From positions 1 through 22,602 of IMG/VR virus record IMGVR_UViG_3300025280_002195: a DNA stretch of 22,602 nt. One strand, given 5' to 3'. The notes beneath the pieces are model-generated. The model ran no database searches, was not told the origin of the DNA, and saw only the letters and a program-made list of their open reading frames with translations. Below are positions 15,701 to 21,175 of the stretch, piece after piece (the stretch's first letter is position 1; every line of letters begins with the position of its first letter). This DNA is from a virus. Both the position numbers and the translations under genes were made by a program.

Positions 15701-16294
15701 GTACAAGGCAGACGAATTGGGGAAGTACTACAAGATATTAAGAGACAGCAAGAAGAAGGTAAATTGACGGATAAGAAAGAAGCCCTTGATTATATTCAGG
15801 GTATCCATAAATCTTATGTCAGTGAATATTTCTTGAAGGCTAAAGGTAAATATAAGGGACGAACAGGTGGAATAACACCTGATTGGACAATGAAATTACC
15901 CGGTGAGGAAAGAGATATAGATGAATGGACAGAAGCTCGTAGAAAGAAAGCAGAGGAACGCCAGTGGGGAATTAAACCTGTAGGTGGACAGCCGATGGCT
16001 AAAACATGGATAGGTTCACTAGCTGATAAAGGATTTATATATCCGTTAATTAAGCAGGTTCTAGGTTCTCAGATGTGGTTTGCGCAAGATGGAATTGACT
16101 ATATAGCTAATTTAGGAACGAATGAAGATGAGTTAGTCACTTCTGTAGATAAAGCAATATTTACCTATAATAAACCTAGTGTATCTTATGCGCCTTCTGG
16201 ACGAAATAATCAGAATACAAAGAGGAAAAGTTCAGGTAAGCAAGGAGAGAGATATCAAGGAGATATTATAGACGATGAGGAGGACGATTATTAA
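12794..16294 (+). CDS. Giant fusion: type IB topoisomerase + CCA-adding enzyme-like nucleotidyltransferase + HD domain
   Basis: 1166 residues, three recognisable parts. (1) About 170-480, topoisomerase IB: ATNVFVAGNETSEIQAIYRN, GRMGFRHGG (R279), FLGKSKI (K337/K339), EIKDIRTY (R396), ALGHKSG (H442) and KYYIDP (nucleophile probably Y467; Y456 is an alternative). These correspond to the Arg-Lys-Arg-His-Tyr set. (2) About 560-780, class II nucleotidyltransferase of the CCA/poly(A) polymerase head type: VVGGGVRD, DIDIE (D582, D584), RRRDFTMNAL (654-663), DPLRVYRAAQFAGRF. (3) About 785-1000, an HD domain (HTKMV, LLHDIGKP with H823-D824, HGHSEAG) ending in PLVTGNDLLDLGF...GEVLQDI as in HD-type CCA enzymes. 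The last 160 residues are unassigned and end DDEEDDY; the first 170 are also unassigned. All catalytic residues appear intact. It is coupled to the portal by TAATG. Known families, but I know of no described protein with this order. Confidence 0.85.
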   Translation: MTTFNEEVSGEYQQEEKPIVTITDESLQLPKDQRLYINSNELRDYAGMGLAIYEGPRKGEYVDRSLLDDKGKPTKVPIDYEQYHYVDTRRHWLKQHINQYPPKATGPLIFRNQETGSMETIDLETLHPVPNHTPNLYRYTQDGKVVELPAGIAHYDSEGNKLSPHKDERDRPIIIQQTQALILNAYRDQKVPNNATNVFVAGNETSEIQAIYRNVQGKQQVIFSPEEAKRRKDVHWKNQLEARKSADDLIDTLSADIDNIDTWSENDQVILLIGRMGFRHGGDTISFLAANEEEQKKNGATSPQNTGERTGIGASSLIAKEVSIQDDGSVRFQFLGKSKIPHDHVSTDPLVKRIVQQALRGKQSGEQLFPRANTKQNLNRLRKLTGNKRMEIKDIRTYIGTSIARDLVKQEIANRGGRTTTTEEFKEALKRISIEVGKALGHKSGSRDKDTGEMMYEDIGTTALKYYIDPVVWQDLAPEGTVEKLMKMVKNLQTLSKTLPPNAIYSSTEAPPKGAMTFVTEEREAEYWLQPTEVFPQTPNVQEVIDANPQAQQILQDLGQQGTPYVVGGGVRDILLGKPSKDIDIEMHGVPMDKLGQLMEKHGGKSEQVGKQFGVFKVGDVDVSLPRTETKTGTKHTDFDVQVHTSLPLKQAARRRDFTMNALMYDVKNHKVIDFFGGHDDIVAKKIKHVDDKTFVEDPLRVYRAAQFAGRFGFSIDDSTKKLAQSMDLSDLPKERIFDEMSKLLLKSPSPSVGLQALEDMGVFNQQMTELKDLRDTIQRDDFHAEGDVFTHTKMVIDEAARVSKRFEREKDRHIIMLSALLHDIGKPATTNERGLSHGHSEAGTEPARQFLERLTTDKEIIDTVVQIVELHLVPLQYHHQREELKDSTLRRMINKHGTHFLNLLSAVSEADALGRRHRQPDGSTIKPTNEANEWFRANIKRVSEESGSTPEGRIKPLVTGNDLLDLGFVQGRRIGEVLQDIKRQQEEGKLTDKKEALDYIQGIHKSYVSEYFLKAKGKYKGRTGGITPDWTMKLPGEERDIDEWTEARRKKAEERQWGIKPVGGQPMAKTWIGSLADKGFIYPLIKQVLGSQMWFAQDGIDYIANLGTNEDELVTSVDKAIFTYNKPSVSYAPSGRNNQNTKRKSSGKQGERYQGDIIDDEEDDY

Positions 16295-17163
16295 TGACTA
16301 AAAAAATTAAGAAAGTTGAAACAGGGGCTAATATGGACGGCTCTAATCTGGGAGGAACTAAACCTAATATAAAGAGGGTTAGGCAGAGACAGCCTAATGC
16401 TCCAGAATACCCCCCTACTCATGGAGGGCTATTAGGGCCAAAACGACTAGATTGGGGAAAGAAAGGAAAGACTCCCACAAGTAAGGGTGGGTCTGGTTCC
16501 CATAACCAAGTTAATAGGAAAACCAGAATTATTGAAGATATGATTAAAGAAGGCGAGGGTGGAGGAGGTGATACCACAGGGCTAGGAGCAACTGTATTTA
16601 CTTCTACTAATGCAGGTATTTTTACTCCTACATATGGAGGAAATGGTAGGAAGCGTAGGGTAAAGTCGAAAAAGAAGCGAACAGGTATTGAACGATTAGG
16701 GGTATTTCTTACAGACGGATCACCAGAAAAGAAAATGAGAAAGACAACCGTCTTAAAAAATTGGGTTCAAAAGCAGGGAGTAGATGACCCACCTAAAGTT
16801 GTTGAACGAAAAGGACATCTTGATCAACAAGCCGCAGTTAAACAGAAGGATATGGAGCAACGAATTGCTAATTTAGATGCGGCTGCTAAACGATCTGGAG
16901 AACAGAAAGAATTTCCGTATGGACATATAGCTCCACATATAGAAGATGTTAAATTATCTAAACAGCCTATGGCTTTTGGCAATCCTCAAGATGATGAATT
17001 AAAGAGAGGAAGTAAAAAAGATAATTCCAAATGGGCAGAATCAGTAGAATTAGAATTGAAGAAGTTTCTTGATGAGCTTACTTATAATAATCAACAGACT
17101 CTTTTAAATGAGATCAATATTTATAAGAGTGATACAGTTGACTCTTTATTAAGGAGAATTTGA
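16294..17163 (+). CDS. Basic low-complexity protein, probably structural
   Basis: The product has 289 residues, starting by TAATG overlap with the giant fusion gene. The N-terminal 75 residues are Lys/Arg/Gly/Pro-rich and look disordered. A Gly-rich centre (GGGGDTTGLGATVFTSTNAG, then FTPTYGG) precedes a strongly basic stretch (RKRRVKSKKKR). The C-terminal 120 residues are helical and charged, with SVELELKKFLDELTYNN near the end. The centre resembles segments of minor head proteins encoded next to portals, but I cannot name a family. Its charge fits DNA or scaffold contact. The stop is a TGA in the same frame as the next open frame, three bases before that frame's GTG start. Confidence 0.6.
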   Translation: MTKKIKKVETGANMDGSNLGGTKPNIKRVRQRQPNAPEYPPTHGGLLGPKRLDWGKKGKTPTSKGGSGSHNQVNRKTRIIEDMIKEGEGGGGDTTGLGATVFTSTNAGIFTPTYGGNGRKRRVKSKKKRTGIERLGVFLTDGSPEKKMRKTTVLKNWVQKQGVDDPPKVVERKGHLDQQAAVKQKDMEQRIANLDAAAKRSGEQKEFPYGHIAPHIEDVKLSKQPMAFGNPQDDELKRGSKKDNSKWAESVELELKKFLDELTYNNQQTLLNEINIYKSDTVDSLLRRI

Positions 17164-17166
17164 CAG

Positions 17167-17448
17167 GTGGCAAACTCATCGGTTATACTGTGTCCAAAAT
17201 GTAATGGGTGGATGGACGTTAATTTAGATCAGGATTTACATTGTATACAATGTGGAAAAGTTATTGTCTTACAGATAAGGAGGAAGTATGATTCCAGAAC
17301 AGGCAAAATTAGAGATAAAAAGAAAGAAGGCGACAGGACAGAGTTGGACGAGTATAGCACAGTGGCTAGAAAAAGAATACGGAATAGATATTCACCGCAC
17401 AACAATTCAGCGATGGCACGACAAGGAGGTTTATTCAAACGATCTTGA
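17167..17448 (+). CDS. Small zinc-ribbon protein (GTG start) overlapping the next gene
   Basis: The product has 93 residues. Two CxxC knuckles, LCPKCNG and HCIQCGK, are 15 residues apart and form a zinc ribbon in the first 32 residues; the remainder is strongly basic. It starts at GTG 17167, with AAGGAG at 17151-17156 ten bases upstream. The reading frame is the same as the preceding gene, separated by TGA CAG, so an extended readthrough product is conceivable. The last 161 bases overlap the metallophosphoesterase gene in another frame, an unusually long overlap here. The zinc-ribbon half is convincing; the basic tail may be a by-product of the overlapping gene. Confidence 0.6.
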   Translation: MANSSVILCPKCNGWMDVNLDQDLHCIQCGKVIVLQIRRKYDSRTGKIRDKKKEGDRTELDEYSTVARKRIRNRYSPHNNSAMARQGGLFKRS

Positions 17449-18631
17449 GTTCGATGATTTGGAAGATGATTACATAATGGATATGGAAGAGCGTATTAAA
17501 CTTGATAAGAAAGTTGCTACTCACAAAGCAGAAGCAGTATTCTTTAAGAAGTTATATGAAAATGTTATAAAGAATGAAGCTAAAAAAGAAATTATTATTG
17601 AGGCAATCAAAAATAATGCACCGGCATTTCCAGCGTTGACTTCTGTTCAAACAAGTCCAAAGAGTTCAGACTTATATAAAAAAAGAGGAAGTACGCCTCA
17701 AGTCGTAGTGGCTCCGTTAAACGATTTACATATAGGTGATAATGTAAATTTAGAACAGATGGCTGGTTTAAATAGCTATGATATTGATATCTTTAATAGA
17801 CGTTTATATGGGTGGGCAACGCAGTTATTAAAGCTTGTAGAGTTACGGAGAAACGTCGCCCCAATTGATGAACTAGTTATTCCTTTATTAGGTGATATGG
17901 TTAGTGGGGATATCCATGAGGAATTAGCCAGAACAAACATAGATAATTGTATGAACCAAATGATTAGGGGTGCAAATTTAATTGCACAAGCGATTATGTT
18001 TCTGGCTCCCCATTTTTCTAAAATTAGAATTCCTTGTGTGGTTGGTAATCATGGTAGAATGACACGTAAACCCCCAATGAAAGATAAGTATATGGATTGG
18101 GATTATATGGTTTATCAATGGGTTGCTGCCTATTTGCGAAATCAGAAACATATAACGTTTAGTATTCCTAAAGCTTTTCTTAATTCTTTTGAAGTAGGGA
18201 ATAGAAATATTTTGATTATGCATGGTGATTCTATTTCAGGGGCTGGAAGCACGATGGCTATTACTAGAGGCGTTACAGGATTAAGAGGCTTCCTTCAATA
18301 TAGGACAACTTTAGAAGATGCTGTGCTTACTTCTGATGCTATGCTAACCAGTAAATTTGATTCAGTGTTAATGGGCCATTTCCATCGTATAGAGGAAATA
18401 GATATTGGAACAGGGGCGATTCATATTTGCGGAACAATGAAAGGTGGAGATGAATTTGCTGCTCAGAGAATGCATTCAATTAGTAAGCCTAAGCAACTAG
18501 TTACTTATTGGCATCCTAAATACGGTAATGTAGGTAAAGAAGTTATTTATTTGAATAGATATGATACTTCTACTAATATGTTTAAGGATATAATACCGGA
18601 TTTATGGATTACTGGGGTTGAATATGATTGA
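17288..18631 (+). CDS. Metallophosphoesterase with N-terminal helix-turn-helix
   Basis: The product has 447 residues. Residues 1-48 are a helix-turn-helix (SWTSIAQWLEKEYGIDIHRT then TIQRWHDKE). A charged, probably coiled linker runs to about 135. The calcineurin-like phosphoesterase domain has every metal motif in order: NDLHIGD (D146, H148), LGDMVSGD (D203), VGNHGR (N254, H255), MHGD (H312, D314) and MGHFH (H364, H366). Such enzymes use two metal ions to cleave phosphodiesters or phosphomonoesters; phage members include DNA nucleases and protein or nucleotide phosphatases. The HTH suggests action on DNA, possibly at a specific site. AAGGAGG at 17279-17285 is three bases from this ATG, closer than usual, but no better in-frame start is near. 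The substrate is unknown. Confidence 0.85.
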   Translation: MIPEQAKLEIKRKKATGQSWTSIAQWLEKEYGIDIHRTTIQRWHDKEVYSNDLEFDDLEDDYIMDMEERIKLDKKVATHKAEAVFFKKLYENVIKNEAKKEIIIEAIKNNAPAFPALTSVQTSPKSSDLYKKRGSTPQVVVAPLNDLHIGDNVNLEQMAGLNSYDIDIFNRRLYGWATQLLKLVELRRNVAPIDELVIPLLGDMVSGDIHEELARTNIDNCMNQMIRGANLIAQAIMFLAPHFSKIRIPCVVGNHGRMTRKPPMKDKYMDWDYMVYQWVAAYLRNQKHITFSIPKAFLNSFEVGNRNILIMHGDSISGAGSTMAITRGVTGLRGFLQYRTTLEDAVLTSDAMLTSKFDSVLMGHFHRIEEIDIGTGAIHICGTMKGGDEFAAQRMHSISKPKQLVTYWHPKYGNVGKEVIYLNRYDTSTNMFKDIIPDLWITGVEYD

Positions 18632-18920
18632 AATTGTTGTACAAAAGATACCTTGGCCTTTTCCTAAGTATGTTCATGCTGTAACACTGTGGCCCTTTAT
18701 TTTTTATGAATGGGGGATTAAAGATGATCCAGCTATTCAAGCACATGAGAGATATCATTGGAATGATCAGAAGAAATGGTTGGTTGTGCCTTGGTTTATA
18801 GCGTATATATGTTTACTGCCTTTTTATGGAGGAAGTAGAAGACACCCAATGGAAAAACCAGCATACGAATTACAAGATAAAATTAATAGTTATAAGAAAG
18901 AAGAGAAGAGTTATGGTTGA
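18624..18920 (+). CDS. Small HExxH protein, possible zinc metallopeptidase
   Basis: The product is 98 residues from the ATG at 18624; a TTG two codons earlier is less likely. HERYH at residues 41-45 is an HExxH zinc site, and a Glu downstream in KPAYELQDKI (E82) could be the third ligand. A hydrophobic, Trp-rich stretch at 53-68 (LVVPWFIAYICLLPFY) may bury against or cross a membrane. Phages often carry small proteins in which an A-HE-x2-H motif is followed by a Trp-rich segment and an E-x-A/Y motif; their substrates are not established. It overlaps both neighbours by 8 bases, showing translational coupling. Confidence 0.6.
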   Translation: MIEIVVQKIPWPFPKYVHAVTLWPFIFYEWGIKDDPAIQAHERYHWNDQKKWLVVPWFIAYICLLPFYGGSRRHPMEKPAYELQDKINSYKKEEKSYG

Positions 18921-19230
18921 TATAGTTAATGTTACTCGTGAAGACGTTATTGAGGCATTGAAGGACGTTTATGACCCAGAGATACCTGTCAACGTAGTAG
19001 ACCTTGGCCTTATATACGAGGTTCATGTGACCCCTGAAAATTCTGTGTATGTTATGATGACCCTTACTGCCGCTGGCTGCGGCATGGGGCCATACATAGC
19101 CCAGCAAGCTGAGTGGCGCATAACTGAAGTGGAGGGTGTAGAGAATGTATATGTTGATATGGTTTTTGATCCTCCATGGAACCCAGGAAAGATTACTGAA
19201 GACGGAAAAATGCTGCTTGGTATTGATTAG
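18913..19230 (+). CDS. MIP18/SufT-type (DUF59) iron-sulfur assembly protein
   Basis: The product is 105 residues from the ATG at 18913, which overlaps the previous stop; the open frame extends further back but only through the preceding gene. The whole protein matches the DUF59/MIP18 family (PaaD, SufT, CIA2): DVYDPEIPVNVVDLGLIY at 18-35, MTLTAAGCGMGP at 49-60 with the conserved Cys (C56), EGVENVYVDMVFDPPW at 74-89. Members help deliver or mature Fe-S clusters in target proteins. The core (19040-19110) is visibly richer in G and C than its neighbours, suggesting recent acquisition from a host. In this phage the Cys-rich PD-(D/E)XK nuclease is a possible client. Family call firm, role inferred. 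Confidence 0.86.
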   Translation: MVDIVNVTREDVIEALKDVYDPEIPVNVVDLGLIYEVHVTPENSVYVMMTLTAAGCGMGPYIAQQAEWRITEVEGVENVYVDMVFDPPWNPGKITEDGKMLLGID

Positions 19231-19247
19231 AAGGAGAAAAAAGTGTA

Positions 19248-19892
19248 ATGAATGTTGAATTAATAGATAGTATGGGATCAGATTTAACTGTAGTAAATGC
19301 TGCTAGAGTATCATTCGATAAACATCATGAGGGGGTGACGGCTGGAGATGAAAAACTTATTGCATATCTTGCGAATCATAGTCATTGGACACCATTCGGA
19401 CATCCCCAATTACAGTTCCGAATCTCTGCTCCTATATTTGTCGCTAGGCAACTAGTCAAACACCAAGTTGGCCTAGTATGGAATGAAATAAGTAGGCGGT
19501 ATGTAGACTATACTCCTACTTTTGATATACCTTCTAAGTGGAGAGACCGCCCTAAAAATCGTAAACAAGGGTCAGGAATAAATTTTATACAATTGGATGA
19601 AAAAAATGTTACCGATATAGAACTTCTTCATGCTAAAAGTGTTGAATTGTATTTTAAATTAATTGAACAGGGGGTAGCACCAGAACAAGCAAGAGCTATT
19701 CTTCCTCAAGATATGATCACAGAATGGTATTGGACAGGAAGTTTAGCGGCTTTTGCTAGAGTGTGTATATTAAGATTATCTGAAGATTCTCAAGATGAAA
19801 CTAGACAAGTAGCGCAAAAAATATCAAATTTTATTTTAGAACTATTTCCAGTTAGTTGGAAATACTTACTGGAAAAACGGATGCTTCATTGA
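19248..19892 (+). CDS. thyX: Flavin-dependent thymidylate synthase
   Basis: This 214-residue enzyme makes dTMP from dUMP using FAD, NADPH and methylene-tetrahydrofolate. HSHWTPFGH at 44-52 is the N-terminal signature, the ThyX motif region reads RQLVKHQVGLVWNEISRRY (67-85), and ILPQDMITEWYWTGSL (151-166) is the usual C-terminal helix region. The classical RHR triplet is KHQ here, a change also seen in some phage ThyX proteins; S82 and the RRY that follows are kept. A GGAG at 19232-19235 is the only ribosome site and is 12 bases from the ATG, slightly far. With NrdJ and the MazG-like protein it supplies DNA precursors. Confidence 0.9.
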   Translation: MNVELIDSMGSDLTVVNAARVSFDKHHEGVTAGDEKLIAYLANHSHWTPFGHPQLQFRISAPIFVARQLVKHQVGLVWNEISRRYVDYTPTFDIPSKWRDRPKNRKQGSGINFIQLDEKNVTDIELLHAKSVELYFKLIEQGVAPEQARAILPQDMITEWYWTGSLAAFARVCILRLSEDSQDETRQVAQKISNFILELFPVSWKYLLEKRMLH

Positions 19893-19961
19893 TATGGCTT
19901 AGATTGCAATTTTTATTTTTGGACTCGTTAAAAACTGGCGATCATTAAGGGGAGGAATTAT

Positions 19962-20246
19962 ATGATGTCTACTAAAAAACCAAATGTACATGCTCCTGAA
20001 ACAACAGCTATATTTGACGTAAGAGAAGATGGGAAGAGTTGGGTATATAAGAACATTCTCATAAAGCATGATGGAGCTTCTAGTTGGCTAGTCTATATAA
20101 AGGGGGATGAGGACGGATGGGAAACACAAGATACGATAACTTGTCATGTGCCTCATCTGATCTCCTTGTTCGATTTGTTATGGTATCTTGTTCAAGGCCG
20201 ACAGCCGCTGTTTTCTTCTGTTGCGGAGTTTACTCCTCTAGACTGA
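19962..20246 (+). CDS. Unknown 94-residue protein
   Basis: GGGGAGG at 19949-19955 places the start at ATG 19962 (a second ATG follows directly). The sequence looks mixed alpha/beta: strands around TTAIFDVRE, SWVYKNILIKHD and SWLVYIKGD, then a helix with HLISLFDLLWYLVQG. I recognise no family. It follows a 69-base gap after thyX that contains no gene, RNA or clear terminator. Confidence 0.6.
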   Translation: MMSTKKPNVHAPETTAIFDVREDGKSWVYKNILIKHDGASSWLVYIKGDEDGWETQDTITCHVPHLISLFDLLWYLVQGRQPLFSSVAEFTPLD

Positions 20247-20269
20247 AAATATTAAAAAATGAATGTTAT

Positions 20270-20279
20270 ATAGTATAAT
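20270..20279 (+). promoter_or_regulatory. ATAGTATAAT element, candidate promoter
   Basis: This is an exact copy of the shared motif in the gap before the gene starting at 20307. Its TATAAT (20274-20279) predicts a start near 20286, just ahead of the GAGGAG ribosome site at 20294-20299. The surrounding bases are nearly all A and T, and no -35 box is evident. Confidence 0.45.
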
Positions 20280-20306
20280 ATAATAGTACTAGTGAGGAGT
20301 ATGATT

Positions 20307-20789
20307 ATGCCTCGAAAAAAACGAAATATAGGACAAGACATTTACAATGCTATTTTAGATGGGCTTGAACAAGATGCTTCTGAATGGGCAGTTGAGACGG
20401 AATTGAAATATCCTAAATTGAGGGGATCAAGTATTTTAACCAGAACCAACAATAAAATAACAGTTGGTTTTAAGAGTGGGAAAGCGCTTGCGCAACTTGA
20501 AGAGGACATACCTGCTAGACCTATAATTGGGAAATATTTTCAAAAAGTTAAGCGCCATCAACGAAAAGGGACGGGGAAAAATAAACGAGGAAAAACCAGT
20601 GTCGCGGCTCATACGAAAACATTTAAGAATTATAAACCAATACAATTACGGTCAGGTGTGTGGAGAATGATGAATACAATACCAAAGGTAGAGGCTAAAA
20701 AACCTATTTCAAAAGCATTGAGGAGTCGGTATAGAGGAAAAAGTATGGAAAAAATTCTTAAGACCGCTATTGAAAATGGGATGAATTAA
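20307..20789 (+). CDS. Unknown basic protein
   Basis: The product is 160 residues from ATG 20307, chosen because GAGGAG at 20294-20299 is seven bases upstream; GTG 20292 and ATG 20301 are poorer. The protein is strongly basic (the N-terminus PRKKRN, and KVKRHQRKGTGKNKRGK in the middle). The N-terminal third is helical (IYNAILDGLEQDASEWAVETE), then come strand-like stretches (SILTRTNNKITVGFKSG) and a basic C-terminal helix. I recognise no family. It is a possible minor structural or nucleic acid-binding protein; position before the capsid genes hints at virion assembly, without motif support. Confidence 0.62.
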   Translation: MPRKKRNIGQDIYNAILDGLEQDASEWAVETELKYPKLRGSSILTRTNNKITVGFKSGKALAQLEEDIPARPIIGKYFQKVKRHQRKGTGKNKRGKTSVAAHTKTFKNYKPIQLRSGVWRMMNTIPKVEAKKPISKALRSRYRGKSMEKILKTAIENGMN

Positions 20790-20823
20790 TTAGAGACTAA
20801 GAAAAGTTTAGAAGGAGGTTGTA

Positions 20824-21033
20824 ATGACTAATTTGCAAGTAACGAGGGATCAAGAATATATCATAGCGAGGCATTCTCGTATGGTAGGTAAAGTATTAGA
20901 TTTAGTAGAAGCTACCATACCTGAAGGAAATCAATGTGAACGCTTTAAAAAGTTGATTCAAATACCATTATACGATTTTAGAAATGAGGTTTTACGGTTA
21001 ACAACCGGTGATTTAGTAGAATTGGATGAATAG
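20824..21033 (+). CDS. Small conserved-type phage protein, unknown function
   Basis: The product has 69 residues, with an AAGGAGG ribosome site at 20812-20818. It is predicted all-helical: the first helix covers EYIIARHSRMVGKVLDLVEA, then the turn TIPEGNQCERFKKLI, then PLYDFRNEVLRL. The pattern of a helix ending in LVEAT-P-G-Q-E, then K-L, then YDFRNEV resembles short hypothetical proteins found in many phage head gene clusters. No function is known to me. Confidence 0.65.
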   Translation: MTNLQVTRDQEYIIARHSRMVGKVLDLVEATIPEGNQCERFKKLIQIPLYDFRNEVLRLTTGDLVELDE

Positions 21034-21054
21034 AGTTAGGATTTTACTCTACAG

Positions 21055-21064
21055 ATAGTATAAT
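21055..21064 (+). promoter_or_regulatory. ATAGTATAAT element (upstream copy before capsid genes)
   Basis: This is the first of two exact copies in the 142-base gap before the scaffold-like gene. TATAAT is at 21059-21064. A weak TTAGGA at 21036-21041 is 17 bases upstream, with only three matches to the -35 consensus. Confidence 0.45.
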
Positions 21065-21067
21065 AAA

Positions 21068-21096
21068 TTAGGGCAAAATTATAATATATTGCCTAA
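21068..21096. promoter_or_regulatory. Inverted repeat between two promoter-like elements
   Basis: TTAGGGCAA (21068-21076) is complementary to TTGCCTAA (21089-21096), giving eight pairs with one bulged G and a 12-base AT-rich loop. It lies just after the first ATAGTATAAT copy and just before the second. It is not followed by a T run, so an operator or transcript-processing site is more likely than a terminator. Confidence 0.35.
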
Positions 21097-21099
21097 ATT

Positions 21100-21109
21100 A
21101 TAGTATAAT
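21100..21109 (+). promoter_or_regulatory. ATAGTATAAT element (proximal copy before capsid genes)
   Basis: This is the second exact copy in the same gap, with TATAAT at 21104-21109. A start near 21116 would give a leader of about 60 bases before the ATG at 21176. That leader is GC-richer (the GGCGGTGGC region at 21121-21130), unlike other gaps here. The tandem arrangement fits strong late expression of capsid genes. Confidence 0.5.
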
Positions 21110-21175
21110 TCCCAAATAGTCGGCGGTGGCTTAGACCAACTGTTAGGGGCATATCATAAATAGGGGGTAACAATT

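Noticed and set aside
19890-19934. Readthrough of the thyX TGA (in-frame codons continue to TAA at 19929-19931)
   Set aside because: ThyX already has its normal length and C-terminus, no redox motif surrounds the TGA, and no ribosome or structural signal was seen.
19893-19961. Possible tRNA or terminator in the gap after thyX
   Set aside because: No cloverleaf pairing and no GC stem followed by a T run could be found. The T-rich stretch lacks a preceding hairpin.
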